Shown in pieces: positions 9,899 through 18,853 of a DNA stretch of 64,000 nucleotides. Position numbers and translations under genes: made by a program. The stretch's first letter is position 1, and each line of letters opens with the position of its first letter. Below the pieces are notes generated by a model. The model saw only the letters and a list, made by a program, of their open reading frames with translations, searched no databases and was not told the origin of the DNA. Origin of the DNA: JBFMFH01 sp964481395 (GTDB taxonomy: Bacteria; Acidobacteriota; Vicinamibacteria; Vicinamibacterales; JAKQTR01). The stretch covers positions 1-64,000 of the forward strand of contig CAYZYG010000014.1 of the NCBI GenBank assembly GCA_964481395.1. The letters run 5' to 3'.

Positions 9899-12800
9899 CT
9901 ACTTCCCGACGACTTTCATCAGGATCAGCCTCGCATCGTTGGCGGTCACGCGGCCGTCGCCGTCGAGATCCACACTCGTGTCCTGGCGCGTCAGTCTGAC
10001 CGACATCTTGAGCGCGTCCAGGGCGCGAGCGGCCGTCATCGGCCCTCCGATTCCCTGGTTAACAGGCGACCCGGTTCCCCCGGGTTCCGCACCCCCGCTC
10101 GTGGAGCCGGCTCCCCTCCCCGGCCCAGGTGCGGGTGCGGTCGCCGGCGCGAGAGGCGCGGTTGGCGTCCCGACAGCGGCCGGCGGCGCGGACAGGGGAC
10201 CGGTGCCGGCGGGGGAAGCCGGGGGCCTCGGAGCCGGATCGGATGGCGCGACATCGTGCGGAACCCGCGCGGCCTGCGCGGCTTCACACTCGCGAAGTTC
10301 AGCGGCACGCCGGGAGGTCTCCCGGTCGGTAGCGGCCCGATCGACGGACAGGCACCACTTGACGTGCGCGATACTGTCGGGATTCCAGAGTCCCGTCGGC
10401 TGGAAACCGCAACCGACGGTCGACGCCCGCTGCACCTGTACCAGGACCGTCTTCGCGTAGTCACGGCACTCAGCTTCGCGCGCCTTGGTCGCCGCACAGT
10501 CCGCCAGCGCAGTGTCCCGCTGTCGAGCACCGGCCGCCTCCGCTTTTTCATCAACGGCGAGACACCACTTGACCTGCGCGTCGCTGTCCGGATTCCAGAT
10601 TCCTGTCGGCGGAAAACCGCAGCCGATCGACGACGCGCGCTGCACCTGCGCCAGGGCTGCCTTCGCGTAGTCGCGGCATGCCGCTTCACGAGCCTTGGTC
10701 GCCGTGCACTCTGCCAGCGCGGTGTCCCGCTCGCGCGCGCCGTCAGCCAGCGCCTTCTCATCGACGGCCATGCACCACTTGACGTGGGCTGAGACGTCGG
10801 AGCTCCATGCGCTACCCGTGAATCCGCACCCCCGGGCAGCGGCGTTCCTGACCTGCTGCGCCGCCGCGGCGGCGTACTCCCGGCAAGCTGCCTCCTTCGC
10901 GCGGCGCGCGTCCATCGCCCGCTCGCAGGCCAGCAGGGCCGTCGCCCTCCGGACTGCCTCGCGATCGGTGGCCGTCTGATCGACGGCCAGGCACCAGCGA
11001 TAGTGCGAGTCGCGGTCGACGCTCCAGGTTCCGGTTTCGGCGAATCCGCATCCCTGGCGTTTGGCCTGTTGGACTTGGGTCAGCGCCGCTCCAGCGTACG
11101 TGCGACACGAGGTCTCCCGTTCACACGTTCTCCAGAGTCCGTTCCGACGTTCGACGTCGGCGTCAACCGTGGCGCGATCCGGCGCTGCGAGGCACCATTG
11201 GTACAGTGGGGCCTCGTCCCTGGCGAGTCCCTCAAGGGCACACCCCTTGGCCAGCATCGCCCGGGCCTGGTCTGCGACCGTTTTCGCGTACGTGCGACAC
11301 GCCGTCTCCCGGCGCGTCACCGCCTCTCGAGTTCTTCGACATTCATCGAGCGCGCTCGTCCGGGCTGCAGTCTCGCGGTCGGCCGTCGCCGGGGTCACCG
11401 CCAGGCACCAGCGATAGTGTCCGTCACCATCGGAACTCCAGGTCCCCGTTTCGCTGAAGCCGCATCCCAGGCTCCGTGCCTGCTCCAGCTGGTTGAGCGC
11501 GCTGAGCGAGTACGTCCGACAGGTGGCCTCGCGCGCCTGCTGCCCCGAGCACGCCTCGACCAGCGCGTTGCGGCGGGCGATGTCGGCGTTCACCGCGCTT
11601 CCGTCGACACCAAGACACCAGCGGTACAGAGTGTTCTCATCAGCGGTCAGCCCTCCCAGCGAACAGCCGGCGGCCGTCACAGACCGTGCCTGTGTGGCCG
11701 CGTCCTTCGCGTACGACCGGCAAGTCCCCTCTCGCCTCGCGCGGGACTCTTGAGTCGCCTTGCAACGAGCCAGCGCGCTCGTCCGGGCTGCAGTCTCGCG
11801 GTCGGCCGTCGCCGGGGTCACCGCCAGGCACCAGCGATAGTGGCCGTCACCGTCGGGACTCCAGGTCCCGGTTTCGCTGAATCCGCATCCCAGGCTCCGT
11901 GCCTGCTCCAGTTGGTTAAGCGCGCTGAGCGAGTACGTCCGACAGGTGGCCTGGAGCGCCTGCTGCCCCGAACACGCCTCGACCAGCGCGTTGCGGCGGG
12001 CGATGTCGGCGTTCACCGCGCTCGTCTCAGCGCCAAGGCACCACCGGTAGAGTGCGTTCGCGTCCGAGCTGAGCCCCCCGAGCGAACAGCCTGCTGCGCT
12101 GAGGTTGCGCGCCTGGTCGGCCGCGCCGATCGCGTAGACGCGGCAGTCCTGGTCCCTCGGATTCGCAGGTGGGAGCGCAGCAGGGGGTGCCGGCGCCGGA
12201 GGTGCTGATACAGGCGGTCGCGTCTGGGCGGGGGGCGGAGGGGCCGCAGGGCTCGGCGCACTGGGTTTCGCCGGAGGAGGTCCCGACAGCCGTCCCCATG
12301 TCAGCCGGGTTCCATGGTTGTTCTGGCCGTCAAGCCGCTGGCCATCGGCGGACAACCTCATGGCGTCGATATAGCCGTGTTGCCAGCGTACGACCCACAG
12401 CGCCTGGCCGTTCCGATTCTCAGCTCCCCAGGTGCAGCGATAGGCTTCGCCATTGTCGTTGACCGACCGGCACGTGCCATCGGCAGCAAGCTCGTTCACA
12501 CCGCCCGGCCAGCGCCATCTGCCGACCAGATTCAACGCGGTCCCCGCCGCCGGCCTGGCTTGGTTGACCCGCGTGCGATCCACGAACCCACTGATGCGCG
12601 TGGGACTCGGCACGGGGTTCCCGTAGCCGGGGCCTTTCAGCCAGCAGTGCCCGACGGGCCCTGACGCCCCGGGAACATTGGGCGGCAGGTACTCCCACCC
12701 GCTGCACGCCTCGTGTTGAGCGCAGGCGTTCCGGCAGACGTCCGGTCCGGCGGAGGTGTCGAAGTGATGCACGTCGCCGCCGACGATCCCGATGCCGTTC

Positions 12801-12907
12801 TGCATCGTACCGTGCGGGTACGGCTGGGCGGACGCCCCGAGTGTCCACGCCAGCATGATCGCAACGCTCCACGCCACCACACGGGGTACGGAAGTCGCCG
12901 GTCTCAT
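9899..12907 (-). CDS. Secreted PAN-domain protein with nine Cys-rich repeats and C-terminal half-dockerin
   Basis: The protein is 1002 aa. A signal peptide (1-27, cut near ASA-QP) is followed by a PAN/apple-like Cys domain (about 28-112) and an aromatic beta domain with GRWRWPGG, ADGTC and CTWG (about 125-210). A Pro/Ala linker comes next. Nine tandem repeats of 64-74 residues then span about 256-880. Each has four Cys in the pattern CRxYA...GC(G/S)...WCLA...C, and repeats 2 and 4 are nearly identical. After a second Pro/Gly linker, the last ~45 residues resemble a dockerin: one calcium loop, DLDGDGRVTAND (980-991), while the first loop has lost its acidic residues. It is last in a three-gene operon. 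The repeat module is not recognised. Confidence 0.8.
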   Translation of the reverse strand: MRPATSVPRVVAWSVAIMLAWTLGASAQPYPHGTMQNGIGIVGGDVHHFDTSAGPDVCRNACAQHEACSGWEYLPPNVPGASGPVGHCWLKGPGYGNPVPSPTRISGFVDRTRVNQARPAAGTALNLVGRWRWPGGVNELAADGTCRSVNDNGEAYRCTWGAENRNGQALWVVRWQHGYIDAMRLSADGQRLDGQNNHGTRLTWGRLSGPPPAKPSAPSPAAPPPPAQTRPPVSAPPAPAPPAALPPANPRDQDCRVYAIGAADQARNLSAAGCSLGGLSSDANALYRWCLGAETSAVNADIARRNALVEACSGQQALQATCRTYSLSALNQLEQARSLGCGFSETGTWSPDGDGHYRWCLAVTPATADRETAARTSALARCKATQESRARREGTCRSYAKDAATQARSVTAAGCSLGGLTADENTLYRWCLGVDGSAVNADIARRNALVEACSGQQAREATCRTYSLSALNQLEQARSLGCGFSETGTWSSDGDGHYRWCLAVTPATADRETAARTSALDECRRTREAVTRRETACRTYAKTVADQARAMLAKGCALEGLARDEAPLYQWCLAAPDRATVDADVERRNGLWRTCERETSCRTYAGAALTQVQQAKRQGCGFAETGTWSVDRDSHYRWCLAVDQTATDREAVRRATALLACERAMDARRAKEAACREYAAAAAQQVRNAAARGCGFTGSAWSSDVSAHVKWCMAVDEKALADGARERDTALAECTATKAREAACRDYAKAALAQVQRASSIGCGFPPTGIWNPDSDAQVKWCLAVDEKAEAAGARQRDTALADCAATKAREAECRDYAKTVLVQVQRASTVGCGFQPTGLWNPDSIAHVKWCLSVDRAATDRETSRRAAELRECEAAQAARVPHDVAPSDPAPRPPASPAGTGPLSAPPAAVGTPTAPLAPATAPAPGPGRGAGSTSGGAEPGGTGSPVNQGIGGPMTAARALDALKMSVRLTRQDTSVDLDGDGRVTANDARLILMKVVGK

Positions 12908-12968
12908 GGGCCGCCTCCGGAATCAGGAACCCCACGCTACAGGTCGACGGCCAGCTCCGTGACACGCA

Positions 12969-13667
12969 TCAGCCGAGAGCCCCACCGCACGCCCGGCAGA
13001 ACCGGCTGCCGGCCTCGACGGGCTTGCCGCAGTGAGGGCAGAAGCCCTCGGCCTGGATGGTCGAGCCACGGTGCGACGCACTCTCGGGGGGCGCGGGATC
13101 AGCCTTCGTGGAGGACCTGCGACGCGCCACGAACGCCACGGCCACAGCCACCAGCACGAGCGCCGCGGCGGCCGCCACCCACAAGAGGACCGACGTGCCT
13201 GTCCGCGTGAACGAACCCGCCCTTGGCGCGACGGACATTTCGAGCGACCGTTCGTACTCCCACGCCAGCACCTCGTGCAGGCTGAGCGGCACGGTCGTGT
13301 CGTCGCCGTCCATCACCGTGAAGGTCAGGATCACGAGCGGCCCGCCGGCCTGCGTCACGGCCTGCGACATGGCCGCCGCCAGGCGAGCCCGGCCTGGCTC
13401 GACCACGTTCCAGTCGAGCATCGCCCCCGGCAGAAGGCCACCCGCGGCAACGGCGGTCAGTTCGAGGACCGCCGCGTCGTAGACCACGTCGAACTGGATC
13501 GCGCCCAGGCCGACAGCCCCGTCGGCCACGACTGGAATCTCGACGCTGCCGCCGCCAGGTCCGCTCTTGGCCTCGAACCCAAGTCCGACGGGCGCGGCTG
13601 AGGCGGTCGCCGCCAGCAGGCAGGCCAGGAGGATTACGCTCCCGCGCATCGCACGATGTGCTTTCAT
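12969..13667 (-). CDS. Membrane-anchored cohesin-like protein with cytoplasmic zinc ribbon
   Basis: The protein is 232 aa, starting at ATG 13667 after GGAGGAGGG. The order is signal peptide (1-24), cohesin-like domain (about 28-150: GSVEIPVVADGAVGLGAIQF, YDAAVLEL, then LVILTFTVMDG), one transmembrane helix (160-180), a basic stop-transfer patch ARRR, and a C-terminal zinc ribbon CPHC...CRAC (Cys210, 213, 224, 227). The predicted topology puts the cohesin outside the inner membrane and the ribbon in the cytoplasm. It lies between two dockerin-ended secreted proteins (gaps 16 and 61 bases), which suggests it is their anchor. Confidence 0.78.
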   Translation of the reverse strand: MKAHRAMRGSVILLACLLAATASAAPVGLGFEAKSGPGGGSVEIPVVADGAVGLGAIQFDVVYDAAVLELTAVAAGGLLPGAMLDWNVVEPGRARLAAAMSQAVTQAGGPLVILTFTVMDGDDTTVPLSLHEVLAWEYERSLEMSVAPRAGSFTRTGTSVLLWVAAAAALVLVAVAVAFVARRRSSTKADPAPPESASHRGSTIQAEGFCPHCGKPVEAGSRFCRACGGALG

Positions 13668-13683
13668 CGGTTTGCCCTCCTCC

Positions 13684-15099
13684 CTACTTGCCGACGACGG
13701 CCTGAAGGATCAACCGCGCGTCGTTGGCCGTGACGCGGCCATCCTTGTCCATGTCGCACTTACGATCTTCATCCAGCAGCCGCACCGACATCTTCAGCGC
13801 GTTCTTCGCATCGTTCGCGGTGAGCCTGCCATCGCCATCGGAGTCTCCCGTGAGCGAGGCCTGGCGAATCTCGACCGCCCCGTCGATGGTTGCGACACCC
13901 ACCTTTGCACCGCCGCTCGCGTTCGCACTGGTGACACTCGGCACCAGAGCCGCTCGCGAACCCGCCCGGCCGACGGCCTTGAACGTAATCCCGGCAAACG
14001 GCGATCCGGTCGATACGCTCGCCTTGCCGGCGAATCCCAGATAGATGATGCCCGGCTCACCTCTGGGACTGGCGTTCGCCTCAAAGAGCGCATCCCCGAG
14101 CGCACTGCCGCGCGCCGGCGTCCCCACAACGCTGACGACGGCGGGGTCGTACCTGATGGTGACGTTCAGACTCGCCACGTCGCCGCTCCCGATCAGTTCG
14201 ACGGGAACATCGACAGTCCCGCCAGGTTCGACCGTCCTCGTGCCCACGCGTACGGAGAGGGGCACTTCGTGCTGCACCGAGTCCGGGATCCTGGGCCGAT
14301 TGGGGCGATCGGGCCTGCCAAGGTCCGTCTCTCCCTGTCCTGTAGTCGTGCCGGGGCCGACCGTTGTCCCGGTGCCGCCTCCGGTTCCGGTTCCGCTACC
14401 GGTTCCGTCGCCCGGCGGTGGGGACGACTCGGGCCCTTTGGTTCTCGTCGCCTCCAGTTTCGTGTTGTACTGATCCCGGCCGTCCATCCGAGTTTCGCTG
14501 ATGCTGGTCATCCACTGGACGGGACCGTCCGCCCAGCGAAACACCAGGTACTGGCGGCCGTCTTTCGTCTCCGGGCCCCAGGTGCACCTGCCCCGCGCCG
14601 TGCCGTTCTGCCGAAGGACGCAGGTACCATCCGCGAGTATCACGTTCTCCCCGCTCCACCACGTCCACGTCCCCAGTGCCGCCACCGCCGCGCCGGTCGC
14701 CGGCCGCGCGGTGTTGATTCGCGTGCGGTCCACGAAGCCCACGTCGCGCTGGGGCTCGGCTCGAAGCGGGCTGGTCGCCCAGCCATTGAGAAGCCAGCAG
14801 TGCCCATCAGCATCCCCGCCCGATGGACGCAGAAAGTTCCAGCTGCCGCAGGTTTCGTTGGCGACGCACGCCTGCATACAGCCCTTCGCTCCGGTCGGGT
14901 TCCGGATTTCGGCAGGCGGAGATGCCGCGTTGAGCGCGTTCGTAAAGTCTTTCTGCTCCAGAACGGTCGCGTGTGGATACGGGGGCTCCTGGGCGAAGGC
15001 CCCGCCCGACGGCAGTACCGGAATCGCCAACGTCAGGATGATGGCGCACAGGACGAACCGGATATCCGTTCCTCTCTGGGAGCACCGTCTCGTGGGCAT
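13684..15099 (-). CDS. Secreted PAN-cohesin-dockerin protein
   Basis: The protein is 471 aa; ATG at 15099 follows GAGGAGGT. The order is signal peptide (1-37), PAN/apple-like domain (38-125), the same aromatic beta domain as its operon partner (140-222: GTWTWWSGE, ADGTC, CTWG), a Gly/Thr linker (223-276), a cohesin-like beta domain (278-412: GGTVDVPVELIGSGDVASL, RYDPAVVSV) and a full dockerin (416-471). The dockerin has two calcium loops, DSDGDGRLTAND and DMDKDGRVTAND. Carrying both cohesin and dockerin means it could polymerise or act as an adaptor. It is first in the operon. Confidence 0.8.
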   Translation of the reverse strand: MPTRRCSQRGTDIRFVLCAIILTLAIPVLPSGGAFAQEPPYPHATVLEQKDFTNALNAASPPAEIRNPTGAKGCMQACVANETCGSWNFLRPSGGDADGHCWLLNGWATSPLRAEPQRDVGFVDRTRINTARPATGAAVAALGTWTWWSGENVILADGTCVLRQNGTARGRCTWGPETKDGRQYLVFRWADGPVQWMTSISETRMDGRDQYNTKLEATRTKGPESSPPPGDGTGSGTGTGGGTGTTVGPGTTTGQGETDLGRPDRPNRPRIPDSVQHEVPLSVRVGTRTVEPGGTVDVPVELIGSGDVASLNVTIRYDPAVVSVVGTPARGSALGDALFEANASPRGEPGIIYLGFAGKASVSTGSPFAGITFKAVGRAGSRAALVPSVTSANASGGAKVGVATIDGAVEIRQASLTGDSDGDGRLTANDAKNALKMSVRLLDEDRKCDMDKDGRVTANDARLILQAVVGK

Positions 15100-15688
15100 G
15101 GCGGGAACCTCCTCAGTATCCGGCGTGGCCGGAGTGGGCGAGACAACCGTGGCCCGCTGGGCGGGACGATTCGGATGGGAGGGGCAGACCAAAAGCGGGT
15201 CGGACGCAGCACCGCCGAACGGCGACCCGGGCGTGGACATGACCCACCTCGGCCGACAGGACGCTGGGCGTATCTGGAGGGTATTGCGCTCGCCGAGTGG
15301 CCAGGAGGCTGGGCCACCCCACGGCAGGCACTCGTCCGGGGGCGCTAGGCTGCGCCTGCAGCGGGTCAACTCTGCGCCTTTTCGATCGAGCTGTCAACTC
15401 GGACCATCGCGCGGACCATCGCGCGACTATCGCGCGCTGGACTACCGTGCGGATGATCGGGCGTTACCGGGCGTATCGCGCGGCTCTGTGCTTGGCTGTG
15501 CTGTTGGCTCTGCTGTTCCGTGCTGCCGCTATGGTCGCTCTCTGGTCCCGGATTCCCTCTCCTGGCCGGCATGACGCAGGCGACCACCCGCCCGATCCCT
15601 GTTGCGACGATGACTCCGCCCCCGCCGTCGATCGGGTATGCTATGCGCACCCGTCGTGCCCCAACGGTCCCGTGCAGGAGGGGATGAC
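15100..15688. other. Divergent intergenic region between dockerin operon and PDZ/Sel1 gene
   Basis: This 589-bp region has no gene I can support. It holds a small tandem repeat around 15411-15440 (CCATCGCGC twice, then CTATCGCGC). A frame across 15450-15690 encodes a short hydrophobic segment but lacks a convincing start and ends off-frame. The promoters of both flanking units should lie here; I see no clear -35/-10 pair. Confidence 0.5.
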
Positions 15689-17353
15689 ATGCGCCTCGCG
15701 TGCGTCGTCGTCATGCTGCTGGTGTGGAGCACTCAGGAGCTGGCCGGGCAACAGCCGCCAGCGCCGTGTTCGGGGCGCCTCGATGAACTGCAGATCCTGA
15801 AGCTGGCGGCCGGGCAGGCCCCGGAGGCGGACCTGCTGGATCTCATCAGCAGGTGCGGCTCGGCGATCGACGTCACGCCGGAAGTCGAAAAGCGGCTGCG
15901 CGCGGTCGGCGTGACGGATCGCGTCCTCGACGCACTCCGCGCAACTGGCCACGCACCGGCTCAGGACGTCAAGGGAGCCGAGCCTCCTCGGCAGCCAGCG
16001 GCACCCACGTCACCGCCTTTCCCCTCTCCGGGATTCGTCACGGGAATCGCCAGCGATGAGTTCCGGAAGGAGAAGGGGTTCCCTCTGGACCAGATGGGAG
16101 CACGGGTTCTCCGGGTTCTGAGCGGAGGTCCGGCCGATCGGGCAGGCCTGCGCGTGGGGGACATCATCGTGGGCCTCAACGGCCACCCCCTGACCAGGGT
16201 CGGCGGGGACGTGGCGAGACGAGTCGAGCAGGACGCTGCCGTCGGCATGGTGGTCCGCCTCGAGGTTCATCGGCCCAGCGGCCGGGCGACCATCAGTGTC
16301 GAGCTCACCGATCAGGCCAAGTACCTCGACGAGCAGTGTTCGAAAGGCATGGCGTATGCCTGTACGGTGCTGGCCTCCGGGTTTACCGGCGGCCCGCACC
16401 TCCCGGAGGACCGGCCCCGTGCCGTCAACTTGTGGCGCCGGGCGTGCGATCTCGGAGATCTCATTGGCTGCAGGAACCTCGCCAGCGAAGAGGCGTTCGG
16501 CACACCACCGGGCATCGGAGCCGAAACGGCGGTGGCGTGGCTACGGAAGGCATGCGACCAGAAGGACGAGCATGCGTGTCTGTGGCTGGGCAGCGCCTAC
16601 AGCAACGAGAAGCTCGGGTTGAAGCGCAACCCCAGCGAGTCCAGGAGGCTGTTCGAGTTGGGATGCAACAACGGGGCTCCCAGCGCGTGTTTCTATTTCG
16701 CCTTTGATGTATTCGCTGGAGAACCCGACTCGGCGGCTGCCGGCCGGGCCGAGCGGGCGTACCTTCTCGCCTGCGACTTCGGCGACGCAACAGCCTGTCA
16801 CAATCTGGGCAACGGCTACTGGTTTGGAGAGCACGTCCCCGAGGACGAGGAGAAGGCTCTCTCTTTTTGGAGGCTGGCCTGCGATCACGAGGCCGGTTTC
16901 AGCTGCGGACAACTGGCTGAACTTTACTACCTCGGGTTCACCGGCACCGTCACGGTTCCCCAGGATTTCGAGAAGGCACTCGGACTCTACCGCAAGGCCG
17001 CGTCTCTCGGCCATGCGCCTTCCCAAACGGCGCTCGGGCGTGCCTTGGCAACGGGAGACGGCTTCTCTGCCGACACCACCGAGGCCGCGCGCTGGCTGGC
17101 ACAGGCGGCCGAACATGATGAGCCTGCTGCTCAGGTCTACCTGGCCAGGCTCCTCGTCCGCGGCGATGGCGTGAACCGCGACGACGTCGCCGCCATGATG
17201 TGGCTCACGATAGCGTTGGATTCCCTCGACGAGGATGCGGCGTTCGACTGGGTAGACGAAGCCCGCAAGCTGCTCGATTCGATGAAGGGGTGGATGACGC
17301 CCAAGGAGATCGCAGAGGCTCAAAAGCGCGTCGCCGAGCGAAAATCGAAATGA
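15689..17353 (+). CDS. Secreted PDZ and disulfide-type Sel1-repeat protein
   Basis: The protein is 554 aa; ATG 15689 follows GGAGGGG. A signal peptide covers about 1-21, with a short helical N-terminal part to about residue 90 and a Pro-rich linker. A PDZ domain (about 110-195: GARVLRVLSGGPADRAGLRVGDIIVGLNG) follows, then seven or eight Sel1-like repeats (210-510). Many repeats have the Cys pair typical of periplasmic Hcp-type Sel1 proteins (RACDLGDLIGC, KACDQKDEHAC, LACDFGDATAC). It is a likely periplasmic interaction scaffold. It diverges from the dockerin operon and is also rich in paired cysteines, but a functional link is only inferred. Confidence 0.85.
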   Translation: MRLACVVVMLLVWSTQELAGQQPPAPCSGRLDELQILKLAAGQAPEADLLDLISRCGSAIDVTPEVEKRLRAVGVTDRVLDALRATGHAPAQDVKGAEPPRQPAAPTSPPFPSPGFVTGIASDEFRKEKGFPLDQMGARVLRVLSGGPADRAGLRVGDIIVGLNGHPLTRVGGDVARRVEQDAAVGMVVRLEVHRPSGRATISVELTDQAKYLDEQCSKGMAYACTVLASGFTGGPHLPEDRPRAVNLWRRACDLGDLIGCRNLASEEAFGTPPGIGAETAVAWLRKACDQKDEHACLWLGSAYSNEKLGLKRNPSESRRLFELGCNNGAPSACFYFAFDVFAGEPDSAAAGRAERAYLLACDFGDATACHNLGNGYWFGEHVPEDEEKALSFWRLACDHEAGFSCGQLAELYYLGFTGTVTVPQDFEKALGLYRKAASLGHAPSQTALGRALATGDGFSADTTEAARWLAQAAEHDEPAAQVYLARLLVRGDGVNRDDVAAMMWLTIALDSLDEDAAFDWVDEARKLLDSMKGWMTPKEIAEAQKRVAERKSK

Positions 17354-17392
17354 GGCGCAGCCTCGCTGGAACTCTTCCGCCGTCCCGCGGCG

Positions 17393-18589
17393 TCAATCGC
17401 GCGACAGCCCCACCACCGTCTCGACGTGCGGCGTGTGCGGGAACATGTCCACGGGCTGCACCGAGTCGACGCGATAACCGGCCCGGGTGATGATGGGCAA
17501 CTCCTTGGCGAGCGCCTCGGGATTGCACGACACGTAGACGGCGCGCGCCGGCGCCATTCGCTCGAACACGATCGACAGCACCATCCGCGGGCAGCCCTGC
17601 CTCGGCGGGTCGAGCACGACCAGGTCGAACGCCTCGCGTCCCAGGCGCGGCAGCGCGTCCTCCGTCCGGCTCGCGAGGAAGCGGAGTCGCTGGCCCGGCA
17701 CGCGGTTGACGCGGGCGTTCTCCTCGCCGTTCCTGACGGCCCGGCGGTCTTCTTCCACTGCCGTCACGCGGTGCCCGGCCAGCGCGAGCGGAACGGCGAA
17801 GAGTCCGCTTCCGCAGTAGAGATCCAGGATGCGCAGCGACTCGGCACCCGCGTGCGCAGCCACCAACCCAACCAACTCCCGTGCCGCGCGGACGTTGGTC
17901 TGGAAGAACGAATCCGGCGAGATCAGGAATGCCGGCCCCACCGCCCGCTCGTACACCCGGCCGGGCCCGGCGATCGTCATCGTCCGCCGGCCGACCATGT
18001 AGGGCCCGGCTTCGTCGTGTTCGTTGATCAGGAGGCTATCCGGCGCGTCCGGAGATCCGGAGAACGCGGTCAGCGGCGCCCGCAGACGACGGTCGTTGCG
18101 CGTGACCACCAGCATCGCCGCCGCCTCGCGGTCGTCCGCGGTCGTCCGGACGATGAGATGGCGCAGCAGGCCGTCGAGTTTCGGTCCGGCAGCCGGAATC
18201 GACGCCCGTGCGAGACGGTCCCGGAGCGCGAACGCAATCCGGTTGGCGCGGTCGGCGTGCACGGGGCACTCTTCGACGGGAATGACCCGGTTCGTCCCGC
18301 GCGCGTAGTGGCCCATGAGGAGCCCGCGGCCGCGCGGGCCGGGCCCGAAGACGAACGACGCTTTCTGCCTGAACCCCCAGGGCATCCCGTCGGCTCCGAC
18401 GGGCATGCCGACCATCGGAGAGACCTCCGGTGCGGTGCGGCCGAGCGCGGCCCGTATGAGTTCTTCGACCCGGCGCTGCTTGAGACGCAGCTGGTCGTCG
18501 TAGGCGACGTGCTGCCACGAGCAGCCGCCGCACTCCCCGGCGTGGCGGCACCGGGGTACGACTCCGCGTTGCAGGGACTCCTCACTCAT
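17393..18589 (-). CDS. rlmD: 23S rRNA (uracil-C5)-methyltransferase, RumA/RlmD type
   Basis: This 398-aa TrmA/RumA-family SAM-dependent methyltransferase should make 5-methyluridine in 23S rRNA. The iron-sulfur cysteines are C14-x5-C20-x2-C23 plus Cys108. The SAM motif is LDLYCGSGLF (255-264), followed by LDPPRQGC (327-334) and the catalytic Cys355 in VSCNPEALAKEL. A TRAM domain is absent. The longer frame upstream has a repeat-derived Lys/Arg-rich start; ATG 18589 with AGGAAGG upstream is preferred. Whether the target is U1939 or U747 cannot be told from sequence alone. Confidence 0.88.
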   Translation of the reverse strand: MSEESLQRGVVPRCRHAGECGGCSWQHVAYDDQLRLKQRRVEELIRAALGRTAPEVSPMVGMPVGADGMPWGFRQKASFVFGPGPRGRGLLMGHYARGTNRVIPVEECPVHADRANRIAFALRDRLARASIPAAGPKLDGLLRHLIVRTTADDREAAAMLVVTRNDRRLRAPLTAFSGSPDAPDSLLINEHDEAGPYMVGRRTMTIAGPGRVYERAVGPAFLISPDSFFQTNVRAARELVGLVAAHAGAESLRILDLYCGSGLFAVPLALAGHRVTAVEEDRRAVRNGEENARVNRVPGQRLRFLASRTEDALPRLGREAFDLVVLDPPRQGCPRMVLSIVFERMAPARAVYVSCNPEALAKELPIITRAGYRVDSVQPVDMFPHTPHVETVVGLSRD

Positions 18590-18616
18590 CGGTCGTCTGC
18601 GGTCCTTCCTGAGTTC

Positions 18617-18773
18617 GTCATGCCGGGGCCGCTTTCTTCGATCCTTGGACACACTCAGGGTCGTCCCGAGCCTGGCCGAGGAACGGCGCGGATCAGGGCT
18701 GCCCTGAGCGAAGGCGAGGGGCGCAGCGGAACCCGGAATTCAGCTCTGGATTCCCGCCTTCGCGGGAATGACG
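18617..18773. repeat. GTCATTCC...GGAATGAC dyad element, expanded copy
   Basis: It starts GTCATGCCGGGGCCGC and ends with the GGATTCCCGC-CTTC-GCGGGAATGAC hairpin. The ends match elements at 26940-27003 and 28187-28253, but here about 90 bp is inserted between the two halves. Confidence 0.7.
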
Positions 18774-18783
18774 TCGAGTCGGC

Positions 18784-18838
18784 GATGGGACTGGGGACAT
18801 CCACAACCGGCCCCCGATCCCCGGTCCCCGGCCCCAGT
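18784..18838. repeat. Copy of 55-bp composite element with CCCCGGT heptamers
   Basis: It begins ATGGGACTGGGGACATCCA and runs into CCCCGAT/CCCCGGT heptamers. Related copies are at 63113-63169 (same strand) and 50613-50668 (inverted). Confidence 0.7.
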
Positions 18839-18853
18839 CAAGATTCATCGCAT

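Noticed and set aside
15297..15800. Possible small membrane protein between the dockerin operon and the PDZ/Sel1 gene
   Set aside because: It has a short hydrophobic stretch only, no ribosome site, and its end overlaps the real gene in another frame.
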